Below, one piece after another: positions 11,216 through 23,510 of a stretch of 64,000 bases of DNA (its first letter is position 1; every line of letters begins with the position of its first letter). Where the stretch lies: assembly GCA_032718475.1 (NCBI GenBank), contig JAUCBJ010008156.1, forward strand, positions 27,696-91,695. The letters are read 5' to 3'. Position numbers and translations under genes: made by a program. This stretch comes from Nemertoderma westbladi. Taxonomy: Eukaryota > Xenacoelomorpha > Nemertodermatida > Nemertodermatidae. The notes below the pieces were generated by a model that saw only the letters and a program-made list of their open reading frames with translations, did no database searches and was not told the origin of the DNA.

Positions 11216-12065
11216 GTACAATTTCTCGAACTGGGAAAATTGCCCCCGAGGACATTTGCCCCCGATATCCTGTTTTCAGAATAATTTTAACCTTGTAGGC
11301 CTAAGCCCTTGAATGTTTTCCTAAGGTTTTCTGAAATAATTGAAGTAATAATATAATCCTTGATCACCATTTCCAAACTTTTAATTTTTATGTGTTTTTT
11401 CACTTATCCAAGGTTTTTATCTCGAACAATTTAACTGACTTTATGCTAGCTAAAATATGGGAATTATTGAGCATACAAATAAGCCAACATAGATTTTTTA
11501 AATTGTTGGAGACTGACTCCGCTATATAAATACAGTTGTTAATGTTTGACAAGTTGGGAATATGACTAACTTACTAGTCAGGGGCGATCTTATATATTTT
11601 GCAATGGAAGAGTTTTTGAAAAATATCACATGCACATATTGTTGATTGTAGATTAATTGAGATTTGGGCAGCTTGCTAACGGGTTATAGCAGAAGTAACA
11701 CATCTGTAGGCCTAATATCCGGCTCAAGATCATATGGTAACCTTCTCGTTTGAACAATCATGATGCAAAGTGATTTACGCCCATTTATTCCGCGTTTGAA
11801 TGTTGAATATATTCACCTTTGCAGAGAAGAAAATACGTTTTAACTATTAGCCTTGAAAAGTTGCAAGGTGGTGACCGATAAAACATATAACATAAGAACA
11901 AAACATATAATCTTACGAGTTTTCAAAACATCCGAAAGAATTCATTTTATTTTGGAGTACAATTTTGGTATGCCATATATTTTAGTATTATTGATTATTT
12001 CCTTATTTTATTATAATAATAGTAATAAATCAGAGAAATAAATCAACTGTGTGTTTTATTTGCAG
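11216..12065 (+). other. Phase-1 intron of the b561-like gene
   Basis: An 850-bp AT-rich stretch runs from GTACAA at 11216 to TTTATTTGCAG ending at 12065. Removing it joins G from the upstream exon with GT from the downstream one to make a Gly codon, keeping the frame. No other feature is seen in it. Confidence 0.65.
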
Positions 12066-12202
12066 GTAAATACAAGAAATTCGACTCAACAGATCCTATG
12101 GCTTCGACTGATGGTCAGGTTGTATTCCTTCTTTATGTTTTGGATGTTATATTGGCCCTCACATTGGGGTGGATTATTATCGGCCGGATCTGTAATACTT
12201 AA
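12066..12202 (+). CDS. Last coding exon of the b561-like gene, with stop
   Basis: After the acceptor TTTGCAG the frame reads GKYKKFDSTDPM.., then one membrane helix (VVFLLYVLDVILALTLGW) and a short tail ending RICNT, with a TAA stop at 12200-12202. A single C-terminal helix after the b561 core fits the extra membrane span of FRRS1-like proteins. The exon has only 45 complete codons and no ATG at its start, so it is easily missed. Two AATAAA signals follow closely. A 7.4-kb satellite begins about 75 bp after the stop, so the 3' untranslated region must be very short or run into the array. Confidence 0.65.
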
Positions 12203-12212
12203 TATCCCCGGC

Positions 12213-12257
12213 AATAAATACTTTAACAATGAACTTTAGCAATATTTTAACAATAAA
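12213..12257 (+). promoter_or_regulatory. Two AATAAA polyadenylation signals
   Basis: AATAAA occurs at 12213-12218, 11 nt after the stop codon, and again at 12252-12257. Both precede the satellite, so the transcript could end before it. Confidence 0.55.
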
Positions 12258-12274
12258 TATTTCGGCACAAAAGG

Positions 12275-15200
12275 TACAATGTGTTTGTACCCGGCAGCAA
12301 ACAATGTGTGTGTACCCGGCAGCAAACAATGTGTGTGTACCCCGCAAGCAAACAATGTGTGTGTACCCGGCAGCAAACAATGTGTGTGTACCCGGCAGCA
12401 AACCAATGTGTGCGAACCCGGCAGCAAATAATGTGTGTGTACCCGGCAGCAAACAATGTGTGTGTACCCGGCACCAAACCAATGTGTGTGTACCCGGCAT
12501 CAAACCAATGTGTGTGTATCCGGCAGCAAACCAATGTGTGTGTACCCGGCAGCAAACCAATGTGTGTGTAGCCGGCAGCAAACAATGTGGGTGTAGCCCG
12601 CAGCAACCAATGTGCGTGTACCCGGCAGCAAACCAATGTGTGCGAACCCCGCAGCAAATAATGTGTGTGTACCCGGCACCAAACCAATGTGTGTGTACTC
12701 GGCATCAAACCAATGTGTGTGTATCCGGCAGCAAACCAATGTGTGTGTACCCGGCAGCAAACCAATGTGTGTGTAGCCGGCAGCAAACAATGTGGGTGTA
12801 GCCGGCAGCAAACAATGTGCGTCTACCCGGCAGCAAACCAATGTGTGCGAACCCGGCAGCAAATAATGTGTGTGTTCCCGGCCGCAAACCAATGTGTGTG
12901 TACCCGGCAGCAAACCAATGTGTGTGTACCCGGCAGCAAACCAATGTGTGTGTACCCGGCAGCAAACCAATGTGTGTGTAGCCGGCAGCAAACAATGTGC
13001 GTGTACCCGGCAGCAAACCAATGTGTGCAAACCCGGCAGCAAATAATGTGTGTGTAGCCGGCAGCAAACAATGTGGGTGTAGCCCGCAGCAACCAATGTG
13101 CGTGTACCCGGCAGCAAACCAATGTGTGCGAACCCCGCAGCAAATAATGTGTGTGTACCCGGCACCAAACCAATGTGTGTGTACTCGGCATCAAACCAAT
13201 GTGTGTGTATCCGGCAGCAAACCAATGTGTGTGTACCCGGCAGCAAACCAATGTGTGTGTAGCCGGCAGCAAACAATGTGGGTGTAGCCGGCAGCAAACA
13301 ATGTGCGTCTACCCGGCAGCAAACCAATGTGTGCGAACCCGGCAGCAAATAATGTGTGTGTTCCCGGCCGCAAACCATTGTGTGTGTACCCGGCAGCAAA
13401 CCAATGTGTGTGTATCCGGCAGCAAATAATGTGTGTGTTCCCGGCCGCAAACCAATGTGTGTGTACCCGGCAGCAAACCAATGTGTGTGTACCCGGCAGC
13501 AAACAATGTGTGTGTACCCGGCAGCAAACAATGTGGGTGTAGCCGGCAGCAAACAATGTGCGTCTACCCGGCAGCAAACCAATGTGTGCGAACCCGGCAG
13601 CAAATAATGTGTGTGTTCCCGGCCGCAAACCAATGTGTGTGTACCCGGCAGCAAACCAATGTGTGTGTTCCCGGCCGCAAACCAATGTGTGTGTACCCGG
13701 CAGCAAACCAATGTGTGTGTATCCGGCAGCAAATAATGTGTGTGTTCCCGGCCGCAAACCAATGTGTGTGTACCCGGCAGCAAACCAATGTGTGTGTACC
13801 CGGCAGCAAACAATGTGTGTGTACCCGGCAGCAAACAATGTGGGTGTAGCCGGCAGCAAACAATGTGCGTCTACCCGGCAGCAAACCAATGTGTGCGAAC
13901 CCGGCAGCAAATAATGTGTGTGTTCCCGGCCGCAAACCAATGTGTGTGTACCCGGCAGCAAACCAATGTGTGTGTATCCGGCAGCAAATAATGTGTGTGT
14001 TCCCGGCCGCAAACCAATGTGTGTGTACCCGGCAGCAAACCAATGTGTGCGAACCCGGCAGCAAATAATGTGTGTGTTCCCGGCCGCAAACCAATGTGTG
14101 TGTACCCGGCAGCAAACCAATGTGTGTGTACCCGGCAGCAAACCAATGTGTGTGTATCCGGCAGCAAATAATGTGTGTGTTCCCGGCCGCAAACCAATGT
14201 GTGTGTACCCGGCAGCAAACCAATGTGTGCGAACCCCGCAGCAAATAATGTGTGTGTACCCGGCACCAAACCAATGTGTGTGTACTCGGCATCAAACCAA
14301 TGTGTGTGTATCCGGCAGCAAACCAATGTGTGTGTACCCGGCAGCAAACCAATGTGTGTGTAGCCGGCAGCAAACAATGTGGGTGTAGCCGGCAGCAAAC
14401 AATGTGCGTCTACCCGGCAGCAAACCAATGTGTGCGAACCCGGCAGCAAATAATGTGTGTGTTCCCGGCCGCAAACCAATGTGTGTGTACCCGGCAGCAA
14501 ACCAATGTGTGTGTACCCGGTAGCAAACCAATGTGTGTGTACCGGGCAGCAAACCAATGTGTGTGTACCCGGCATCAAACCAATGTGTGTGTACCCGGCA
14601 GCAAACCAATGTGTTGTGTACCCGGCAGCAAACCAATGTGTGTGTACCCGGCATCAAACCAATGTGTGTGTACCCGGCAGCAAACAATGTGTGTGTACCC
14701 GGCAGCAAACCAATGTGTGTGTATCCGGCAGCAAATCTATGTGTGTGTACCCGGCAGCAAACCAATGTGTGTGTAGCCGGCAGCAAACAATGTGGGTGTA
14801 GCCGGCAGCAAACAATGTGCGTGTACCCGGCAGCAAACCAATGTGTGCGAACCCAGCAGCAAATAATGTGTGTTCCCGGCCGCAAACCAATGTGTGCGAA
14901 CCCAGCAGCAAATAATGTGTGTTCCCGGCAGCAAACCAATGTGTGTGTACCCGGCAGCCAACAATGTGTGTGTACCCGGCAGCAAACCAATGTGTGTACC
15001 CGGCATCAAACCAAAGTGTTTGTACCGGGCAGCAAACCAATGCATGTGTGTGTACCCGGCAGCAAACAATGTGTGTGTACCCGGCAGCAAACCAATGTGT
15101 GTGTACCCGGCAGCAAACCAATGTGTGTGTACCCGGCAGCCAACAATGTGTGTGTACCCGGCAGCAAACCAATGTGTGTACCCGGCATCAAACCAAAGTG

Positions 15201-18200
15201 TTTGTACCGGGCAGCAAACCAATATGTGTGTACCCAGCATCAAATCAATGTGTGAACCCGGCAGCAAACCAATGTGTGTGTATCCGGCAGCAAACAGTGT
15301 GAGTGTACCCGGCAGCAAACCAATGTGTGTACCCGGCATCAAACCAAAGTGTTTGTACCGGGCAGCAAACCAATATGTGTGTACCCAGCATCAAATCAAT
15401 GTGTGAACCCGGCAGCAAACCAATTTGTGTGTATCCGGCAGCAAACAGTGTGTGTGTACCCGGCAGCAAACCAATGTGTGTGTACCCGGCATCAAACCAA
15501 TGTGTGTGTACCCGGCAGCAAACAATGTGTGTGTACCCGGCAGCAAACCAATGTGTGTACCCAGCATCAAACCAAAGTGTTTGTACCGGGCAGCAAACCA
15601 ATGTGTGTGTACCCGGCAGCAAACAATGTGTGTGTACCCGGCAGCAAACCAATGTGTGTGTACCCGGCAGCAAACCAATGTGTGTGTACCCGGCATCAAA
15701 CCAATGTGTGTGTACCCGGCAGCAAACCAATGTGTGTGTATCCGGCAGCAAATATATGTGTGTGTACCCGGCATCAAACCAATGTGTGTGTACCCGGCAG
15801 CAAACCAATGTGTGTGTACCCGGCATCAAACCAATATGTGTGTACCCGGCAGCAAACCAATGTGTGTGTACCCGGCAGCAAACAATGTGTGTGAACCCGG
15901 CAGCAAACCAATGTGTGTGTATCCGGCAGCAAACAGTGTGTGTGTACCCGGCAGCAAACCAATGTGTGTGTACCCGGCAGCAAACCAATGTGTGTGTACC
16001 CGGCATCAAACCAATGTGTGTGTACCCGGCAGCAAACCAATGTGTGTGTATCCGGCAGCAAATATATGTGTGTGTACCCGGCATCAAACCAATGTGTGTG
16101 TACCCGGCAGCAAACCAATGTGTGTGTACCCGGCATCAAACCAATATGTGTGTACCCGGCAGCAAACCAATGTGTGTGTACCCGGCAGCAAACAATGTGT
16201 GTGTACCGGCAGCAAACCAATGTGTGTGTACCCGGCATCAAACCAATGTGTGTGTACCCGGCAGCAAACCAATGTGTGTGTACCCGGCATCAAACCAATG
16301 TGTGTGTATCCGGCAGCAAACAGTGTGTGTGTACCCGGCAGCAAACCAATGTGTGTGTACCCGGCATCAAACCAATGTGTATGTACCCGGCAGCAAACCA
16401 ATGTGTGTGTACCCGGCAGCAAACAATGTGTGTGTACCGGCAGCAAACCAATGTGTGTGTAGCCGGCAGCAAACAATGTGGGTGTAGCCGGCAGCAAACA
16501 ATGTGCGTGTACCCGGCAGCAAACCAATGTGTGTGTATCCGGCAGCAAACAGTGTGTGTGTACCCGGCAGCAAACAATGTGCGTGTACCCGGCAGCAAAC
16601 CAATTAGTGTGTACCCGGCAGCAAACAATGTGTGTGTACCGGCAGCAAACCAATGTGTGTGTATCCGGCAGCAAACAGTGTGTGTGTACCCGGCAGCAAA
16701 CCAATGTGTGTGTACCCGGCAGCAAACCAATGTGTGTGTACCCGGCATCAAACCAATGTGTATGTACCCGGCAGCAAACCAATGTGTGTGTACCCGGCAG
16801 CAAACAATGTGTGTGTACCCGGCAGCAAACCAATGTGTGTGTACCCGGCAGCAAACCAATGTGTGTGTAGCCGGCAGCAAACAATGTGGGTGTAGCCGGC
16901 AGCAAACAATGTGCGTGTACCCGGCAGCAAACCAATGTGTGTGTACCCGGCAGCAAACAATGTGTGTGTACCCGGCAGCAAACCAATGTGTGTGTACCCG
17001 GCATCAAACCAATGTGTGTGTACCCGGCAGCAAACCAATGTCTGTGTAGCCGGCAGCAAACAATGTGGGTGTAGCCGGCAGCAAACAATGTGCGTGTACC
17101 CGGCAGCAAACCAATGTGTGCGAACCCGGCAGCAAATAATGTGTGTTCCCGGCCGCAAACCAATGTGTGTGTACCCGGCATCAAACCAATATGTGTGTTC
17201 CCGGCCGCAAACCAATGTGTGTGTACCCGGCATCAAACCAATGTGTATGTACCCGGCAGCAAACCAATGTGTGTGTACCCGGCAGCAAACCAATGTGTGT
17301 GTAGCCGGCATCAAACCAATGTGTGTGTACCCGGCAGCAAACCAATGTGTGTGTAGCCGGCAGCAAACAATGTGGGTGTAGCCGGCAGCAAACAATGTGC
17401 GTGTACCCGGCAGCAAACCAATGTGTGCGAACCCGGCAGCAAATAATGTGTGTTCCCGGCCGCAAACCAATGTGTGTGTACCCGGCAGCAAACCAATGTG
17501 TGTGTATCCGGCAGCAAATCTATGTGTGTGTACCCGGCATCAAACCAAAGTGTTTGTACCGGGCAGCAAACAAATGTGTGTGTACCCGGCAGCAAACCAA
17601 TGTGTGTGTATCCGGCAGCAAATCTATGTGTGTGTACCCGGCATCAAACCAAAGTGTTTGTACCGGGCAGCAAACCAATGTGTGTGTACCCGGCAGCAAA
17701 CAATGTGTGTGTACCCGGCAGCAAACCAATGTGTGTGTACCCGGCAGCAAACCAATGTGTGTGTACCCGGCAGCAAACCAATGTGTGTGTACCCGGCAGC
17801 AAACAATGTGTGTGTACCCGGCAGCAAACCAATGTGTGTGTACCCGGCAGCAAACCAATGTGTGTGTACCCGGCAGCAAACCAATGTGTGTGTACCCGGC
17901 AGCAAACGAATGTGTGTGTACCCGGCAGCAAACCAATGTGTGTGTACCCGGCAGCAAACCAATGTGTGTGTACCCGGCATCAAACCAATGTGTGTGTACC
18001 CGGCAGCAAACAATGTGTGTGTACCCGGCTGCAAACCAATGTGTGTGTACCCGGCAGCAAACCAATGTGTGTGTACCCGGCAGCAAACAATGTGTGTGTA
18101 CCCGGCAGCAAACAATGTGTGTGTACCGGGCAGCAAACCAATGTGTGTGTACCCGGCAGCAAACCAATGTGTGTGTACCCGGCAGCAAACCAATGTGTGT

Positions 18201-19716
18201 GTACCCGGCAGCAAACCAATGTGTGTGTACCCGGCATCAAACCAATGTGTGTGTACCCGGCAGCAAACCAATGTGTGTGTACCCGGCTGCAAACCAATGT
18301 GTGTGTACCCGGCAGCAAACCAATGTGTGTGTACCCGGCAGCAAACAATGTGTGTGTACCCGGCAGCAAACCAATGTGTGTGTACCCGGCAGCAAACCAA
18401 TGTGTGTGTACCCGGCAGCCAACAATGTGTGTGTACCCGGCAGCAAACCAATGTGTGTACCCGGCATCAAACCAAAGTGTTTGTACCGGGCAGCAAACCA
18501 ATGCATGTGTACCCGGCAGCAAACAATGTGTGTGTACCCGGCAGCAAACCAATGTGTGTGTACCCGGCAGCAAACCAATGTGTGTGTACCCGGCAGCAAA
18601 CAATGTGTGTGTACCCGGCAGCAAACCAATGTGTGTACCCGGCATCAAACCAAAGTGTTTGTACCGGGCAGCAAACCAATATGTGTGTACCCAGCATCAA
18701 ATCAATGTGTGAACCCGGCAGCAAACCAATGTGTGTGTATCCGGCAGCAAACAGTGTGTGTGTACCCGGCAGCAAACCAAGTGTGTGTACCCGGCATCAA
18801 ACCAAAGTGTTTGTACCGGGCAGCAAACCAATATGTGTGTACCCAGCATCAAATCAATGTGTGAACCCGGCAGCAAACCAATGTGTGTGTATCCGGCAGC
18901 AAACAGTGTGTGTGTACCCGGCAGCAAACCAATGTGTGTGTACCCGGCATCAAACCAATGTGTGTGTACCCGGCAGCAAACAATGTGTGTGTACCCGGCA
19001 GCAAACCGATGTGTGTGTACCCGGCATCAAACCAATAGTGTGTGTACCCGGCAGCAAACCAATGTGTGTGTACCCGGCAGCAAACAATGTGTGTGAACCC
19101 GGCAGCAAACCAATGTGTGTGTATCCGGCAGCAAACAGTGTGTGTGTACCCGGCAGCAAACCAATGTGTGTGTACCCGGCATCAAACCAATGTGTGTGTA
19201 CCCGGCAGCAAACCAATGTGTGTGTACCCGGCATCAAACCAATGTGTGTGTACCCGGCAGCAAACCAATGTGTGTGTATCCGGCAGCAAATCTATGTGTG
19301 TGTACCCGGCATCAAACCAATGTGTGTGTACCGGGCAGCAAACAATGTGTGTGTACCCGGCAGCAAACCAATGTGTGTGTACCCGGCAGCAAACCAATGT
19401 GTGTGTACCCGGCATGCAAACCAATGTGTGTGTACCCGGCAGCAAACCAATGTGTGTGTACCCGGCAGCAAACCAATGTGTGTGTACCCGGCATCAAACC
19501 AATGTGTGTGTACCCGGCAGCAAACCAATGTGTGTGTACCCGGCAGCAAACCAATGTGTGTGTAGCCGGCATCAAACCAATGTGTGTGTACCCGGCAGCA
19601 AACCAAAGTGTGTGTAGCCGGCAGCAAACAATGTGTGTGTACCCAGCAGCAAACAATGTGTGTGTACCCGGCAGCAAACCAATGTGTGTACCCGGCATCA
19701 AACCAAAGTGTGTGTG
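12275..19716 (+). repeat. 25/26-bp satellite array, about 7.4 kb
   Basis: Some 285-290 head-to-tail units. Each reads AATGTGTGTGTACCCGGCAG followed by CAAAC or CAAACC. Frequent variants are GCATCAAA for GCAGCAAA, GTATCCGG, GTTCCCGGCCGC and TGCGAACCC. Variants come in higher-order blocks: one run with GCGAACCCCGCAG then ACTCGGCATC occurs at about 12642, 13130 and 14229. The array is open in several frames on both strands (up to 722 codons), with repeating Cys-rich peptides of 26 residues (78 nt, three units). These are the arithmetic result of a 26-bp stop-poor unit; no start context, splice site or composition supports translation. The alternating purine-pyrimidine GTGTGTGTAC part could adopt Z-form DNA. 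Confidence 0.95.
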
Positions 19717-20184
19717 TTTAGCGCATTTGATAAAAAATATGTTCTTTCAATCTCAATTTCATATATTGTGACGCTTTCCTGTTGTTTCATAAAACACATG
19801 CAAAATGAACCCTAATTGTCCAGTCTGATACAAATGAGCGGGATGGCGCTAGTGTACCTTCAACGAAGGCCGTTCAAGTGTATCTGTTTATTTCCCCTTT
19901 CTCCCTTCGATGTATTGATTTACTCTATTTTTGACTTAGTCTAATACGGTATTTGATCGGTATTTGATTATATTTAACTGATATTACAGTAACGAGAGGG
20001 TGTGGTAACACAGTATAACAAACAAATGTCTGACTAATTAATTATGTAAGGACTCAAGTCTGGCGACTGTGTTTCCCTTTAGAGGAAACGTAGTGTAACA
20101 AGTCTTTGGTCTAATTATATTGATATAGCTACCGTATTCAATTTGTGACAACTCTCGATCGTGATATAGTTAATAATAAGAGCT
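19717..20184. other. No gene seen; AT-rich
   Basis: Unique-looking AT-rich sequence between the satellite and an AT microsatellite. I found no coding or RNA feature. Confidence 0.5.
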
Positions 20185-20199
20185 TTGCTTACAATCGCC

Positions 20200-20243
20200 A
20201 TATATATTATATATATATATTTATATTATATATATATATTGAA
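20200..20243. repeat. (AT)n-rich microsatellite
   Basis: An almost pure run of TATATATTATATATATATATTT and similar sequence. Confidence 0.7.
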
Positions 20244-20263
20244 ATATAGAGGTTATTCTATAC

Positions 20264-20314
20264 ATACCCTCGAAACAGGAAAAGGGCCCCCTGGACTGAC
20301 AACAAAATTCAGAA
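20264..20314 (+). repeat. Orphan 51-bp fragment of the RTE coding region
   Basis: It matches RTE copy 1 at 7267-7317 base for base as far as I can see (the segment coding NRKRAPWTDNKIQ). Neither the 3' tail nor any other RTE sequence is attached. It abuts the 3' side of the BEL gag relic and can be read within its minus-strand frame. Confidence 0.8.
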
Positions 20315-20316
20315 AT

Positions 20317-21263
20317 GACAAAATGACTAACCTGCGAGTCTCCACTGTTTCTGGATGCATCGTCGGGCGGAGTAAGTGGCCTCCGCTGGATATTCTCCGT
20401 CATCGGCAGCACCTCACCTGGTACTACTACTCCACTCTGTATCAACCAATTGGTGACTTCTCTCTGATATCGGCGCTCCTCCTTGTCTTGAGTCTCTTCT
20501 AGTTCCACTAGATCTCTTAATTTCGCATCACTGACTTAATTCGCCTGGGCTTGCGAATTCCATAGTAACCAGTTCTCCGTCCTAACCCGTCGGAATCGCT
20601 CTGACAATGTGCGGTGCTCCAATAAGATAGCTAAAGCCTTATCGTAGATCCACGTTGCTATGTCATTCAACTGGGAGTCCACTGCCCTTTTTGCTAGAAC
20701 TGCTAGCTCCTCTGTCTGCTTAAACAGCGCTGAGATGTAGCCCTTTCTAAGTTCTACTAAACCTTCTCTTTCGATACTACCAGAATTGTCTAGCATCTTT
20801 CTTACCTTGTCCATCGTCCGGGTTTTATGTCCGGCATGCGCGCGGAGTTTCTTCTTTAAGGCAATGTCTTGCTCTCTCGGTAGACTTGAGGGATTATTAC
20901 GGGAACTCCGGGTGCTCCTCACTGCCACTGGGACCACAGCACTGACCATACCTACAGGTCTGGAAACTGGGCTTTGGGCTCTCGCTCCAGCTAAACTGCC
21001 CTCCTTACTACTCACCTCTCACTGGGTTGGGCTGCTGTGCAATCCTTCTTTACAGTAGTAGTAGGGGACCCTACCAATATTACCTCACCTTGGTCTTCTT
21101 CACTAGTCACTATCTCATCCTCCTGTTCACTTACGTCAGCGTCACTCGCTGCGTCGTCATAGTCGGCATGGTCGTCAACAAACATGTTGACACTGTCATT
21201 AGTCGGCGGTCCAGCCACTGTCTCATAGCTGTCCTCTAGTGCCTCCTTCTCTGAGACACTCAT
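20317..21263 (-). pseudogene. BEL/Pao-like gag N-terminal relic
   Basis: Three minus-strand pieces belong together: 21012-21263 (starts MSVSEKEALEDSYE, very acidic), 20536-21015 and 20317-20508. The middle piece has the basic helical stretch ALKKKLRAHAGHKTRT and amphipathic helices that resemble the N-terminal Gag region of BEL elements, which forms the inner part of the particle. The first and second pieces are offset by one base, next to AG|GTGAGT, so either a frameshift or a splice donor could explain the change. An in-frame TAA at 20536 separates the second and third. No capsid, knuckle or pol part follows, because the frame runs into the 51-bp RTE fragment and a microsatellite. Assignment to BEL/Pao is by general resemblance only. 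Confidence 0.45.
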
Positions 21264-22668
21264 TGTTTAAAGTATATTGTTTGCCTTCTAGCCAAAATCT
21301 CGCAAAAATTCGAGATATATATATTAATTCAATCGAAATTTCGATTAAATTATTTGTCAAATAATGTATTTGGTTTCAAATGTCAAATGCAAAATCTTAA
21401 TTCACAATATAAAATATTATGAATTTAATTGTATAGTTATAGTAAATACCGGTATAATATTTAAACAAAAATATAGCCCTATAGCTATTATACAGCATTC
21501 AAATACTGGTGTGACACCAATATATTTTTGAATCTAATTCAAAAAATTCAAAAAAAATAAATCTGTCACCCAACAATATTTCTAATTGTATATATGTATA
21601 TATATAGCTCAAATCAGCCTAACTTTATTTTTAAATGTTATATATGTATCCACTGGCGTGTGGCTACCTACACCTTCAGGTCGCGACACTCTCTCTCTCC
21701 TCCAACTGAGCGATCCAAAACACCATGGCCGGCTAAATCTAACTATCCTAACTAATAAACTGAGTTCAGTTTCGTAGTTAAACAACCAGTAATTTTTTAC
21801 TGCTTCCACAAATACTCTGGTATCAACAGAACAACCAACCTTGTTCAGTGTGAGATTCCACGTCCGCGTCCTAGGCTTCAGTCTCGTTGCTGATTGCAAA
21901 CCGAACCCATAGGCCCAGACAAACCCCAACATCAGAAGTTCCATCTCGCCATGTATCTCCAGATGGTATAAAATAATTAGGCAGTTATCCAACATACCAG
22001 TAACTAAAACCCTAAATTTTATTATATATAATTTTGGCCGAAACTGAATTCTCACAAACCTAGCTACTAATTTTGAATTTACTAATTTTACAATTTACAA
22101 TTTACCCTAACGGCCCAACAAACTGCTGTATTTCAAATGATTAGTAAACAAATAAAGGCTATTTACTGTTGAACTATGTACGGCTCTGCCAATCATACAC
22201 ACTCCTTTCTCTGTCAGAATCCCAACAGAGAGCTAATTGTTCTAATTTATAAGCCAAACAGAACAACCAAAACAATAAATCCGATTTGGCTTCCTAAACT
22301 ACTTAATACGAGTGTGGGTGATTTAATACTCGGCGTTCACTTTCCACAGTGAAATACATGTAGTTTGTGGGGTGGAACAATGTCGAATGTGAGAATGTTT
22401 TAATATACAAAGGTGGGGGTATTAATTTCCTAATGTCGAAACTTTGACCTTGGGCTGAATGAATTCAGCGATTTTTTACTACTGCGCTACCCTAGCTACC
22501 ACTGTCAACCTGTTGACCCGCTACTTTCAAATAACCGCCTGGTGTTGAATATTCTAAGGTATTTCTAAATATAATTTACCCAACTATTCTCCGCTATGCA
22601 GCGTACAAACTCTTAATTTTATTCTAAGTGCTAAAGTAAATTACAGAAAAAATAATTAAATCAAAATA
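21264..22668. other. No gene seen; AT-rich, 1.4 kb
   Basis: AT-rich with short TATATA runs (21590-21660). There are chance open frames on the minus strand (21609-22055) but no recognisable domain. It is probably decayed mobile-element DNA. Confidence 0.45.
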
Positions 22669-23210
22669 CTACTACTAGGAACGGCATGCTGCATTGCAGC
22701 TGCATTTTTAAGAATGGTGTGCCGGCTTATCGACAAAATTGCACCGCCACAACTCCCTATCACCCATGACATTAGCTAGATCATCCGCATCTTCAAGGCC
22801 AGTGTCCTTTAAGATGCGTCTCAAGAAAGTCATGGGCTGTCCACCATGCTTATTCACTCCGTGAGGCTGCCACAGTACAAGATTATGCACTGGCTGGTCC
22901 TCACAGCGAAAGCAATGTCCTGCAAAGCGGAGGCGATTTTGTTCTAGCGTCAAGCTTGGGGGAACCAATGAGACACCTCCAATGTTATATAGTGTCTGGT
23001 TGGAGATGTGTGCATTGTAATTGACACAATTAACCCAGCGTAGCATTCTTGTGAATGTGCCATCCAGAGATTTGGTGTCCTCTGCAGTTAGAGCCCAGCA
23101 TGGACTCCCATAGAGGAGTACTGGAGCTACTGCTGCTCTAAATAATCGGACCTTAAGTTTCCGATTAATTCTCGGTGACTTCCGAATCCTGGAAAGCCTA
23201 TTTAAGGCTG
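22669..23210 (-). mobile_element. RTE copy 3, 3' fragment
   Basis: The fragment holds the last 170-odd codons and 3' end of the same RTE family, ending in (TAG)3 (22669-22677 on the minus strand). It encodes the post-RT region (LLYGSPCWALTAED.., RMLR.., LRFAGHCFRCEDQ). The open frame to 22708 is intact but begins in mid-protein. Its 5' end stops inside GGCTGTCCATG, exactly where a hexanucleotide repeat begins. This is a typical incomplete insertion. Confidence 0.85.
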
Positions 23211-23264
23211 TCCATGTCCATGTCCATGTCCATGTCCATGTCCATGTCCATGTCCATGTCCATG
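23211..23264. repeat. (TCCATG)9 microsatellite at the RTE truncation point
   Basis: Nine perfect TCCATG units start where the RTE copy breaks off. The intact RTE has GCCCATGCC at this position, so the repeat probably grew from RTE sequence. A TGTCTCAAAA motif is repeated just after it. Confidence 0.9.
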
Positions 23265-23510
23265 TCTCAAAATTGTCTCAAATGTCTCAAAATTACTAAG
23301 TATTCCAGAATTCGTATTACTAATTTATTACGTTACTGAGTTATACTAGCAACAGCCTAAATAATGTATTATGACCATTGACTTCTTTATTCCAACATAT
23401 GGAGCTTAGTAAAATTAATTAATTGAAACACAAATTTTCGTAAAATAAATAATAATAATATAATATAATATAAATATTAAAATACTGTTACTAAACTATA
23501 ATAAAATAAG

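Noticed and set aside
12229-19771. Long open frames (up to 722 codons, both strands) with Cys-rich 26-residue repeats
   Set aside because: They follow automatically from a stop-poor 26-bp unit read with a 78-nt period. Many frames are open at once and there is no start context or splice support.
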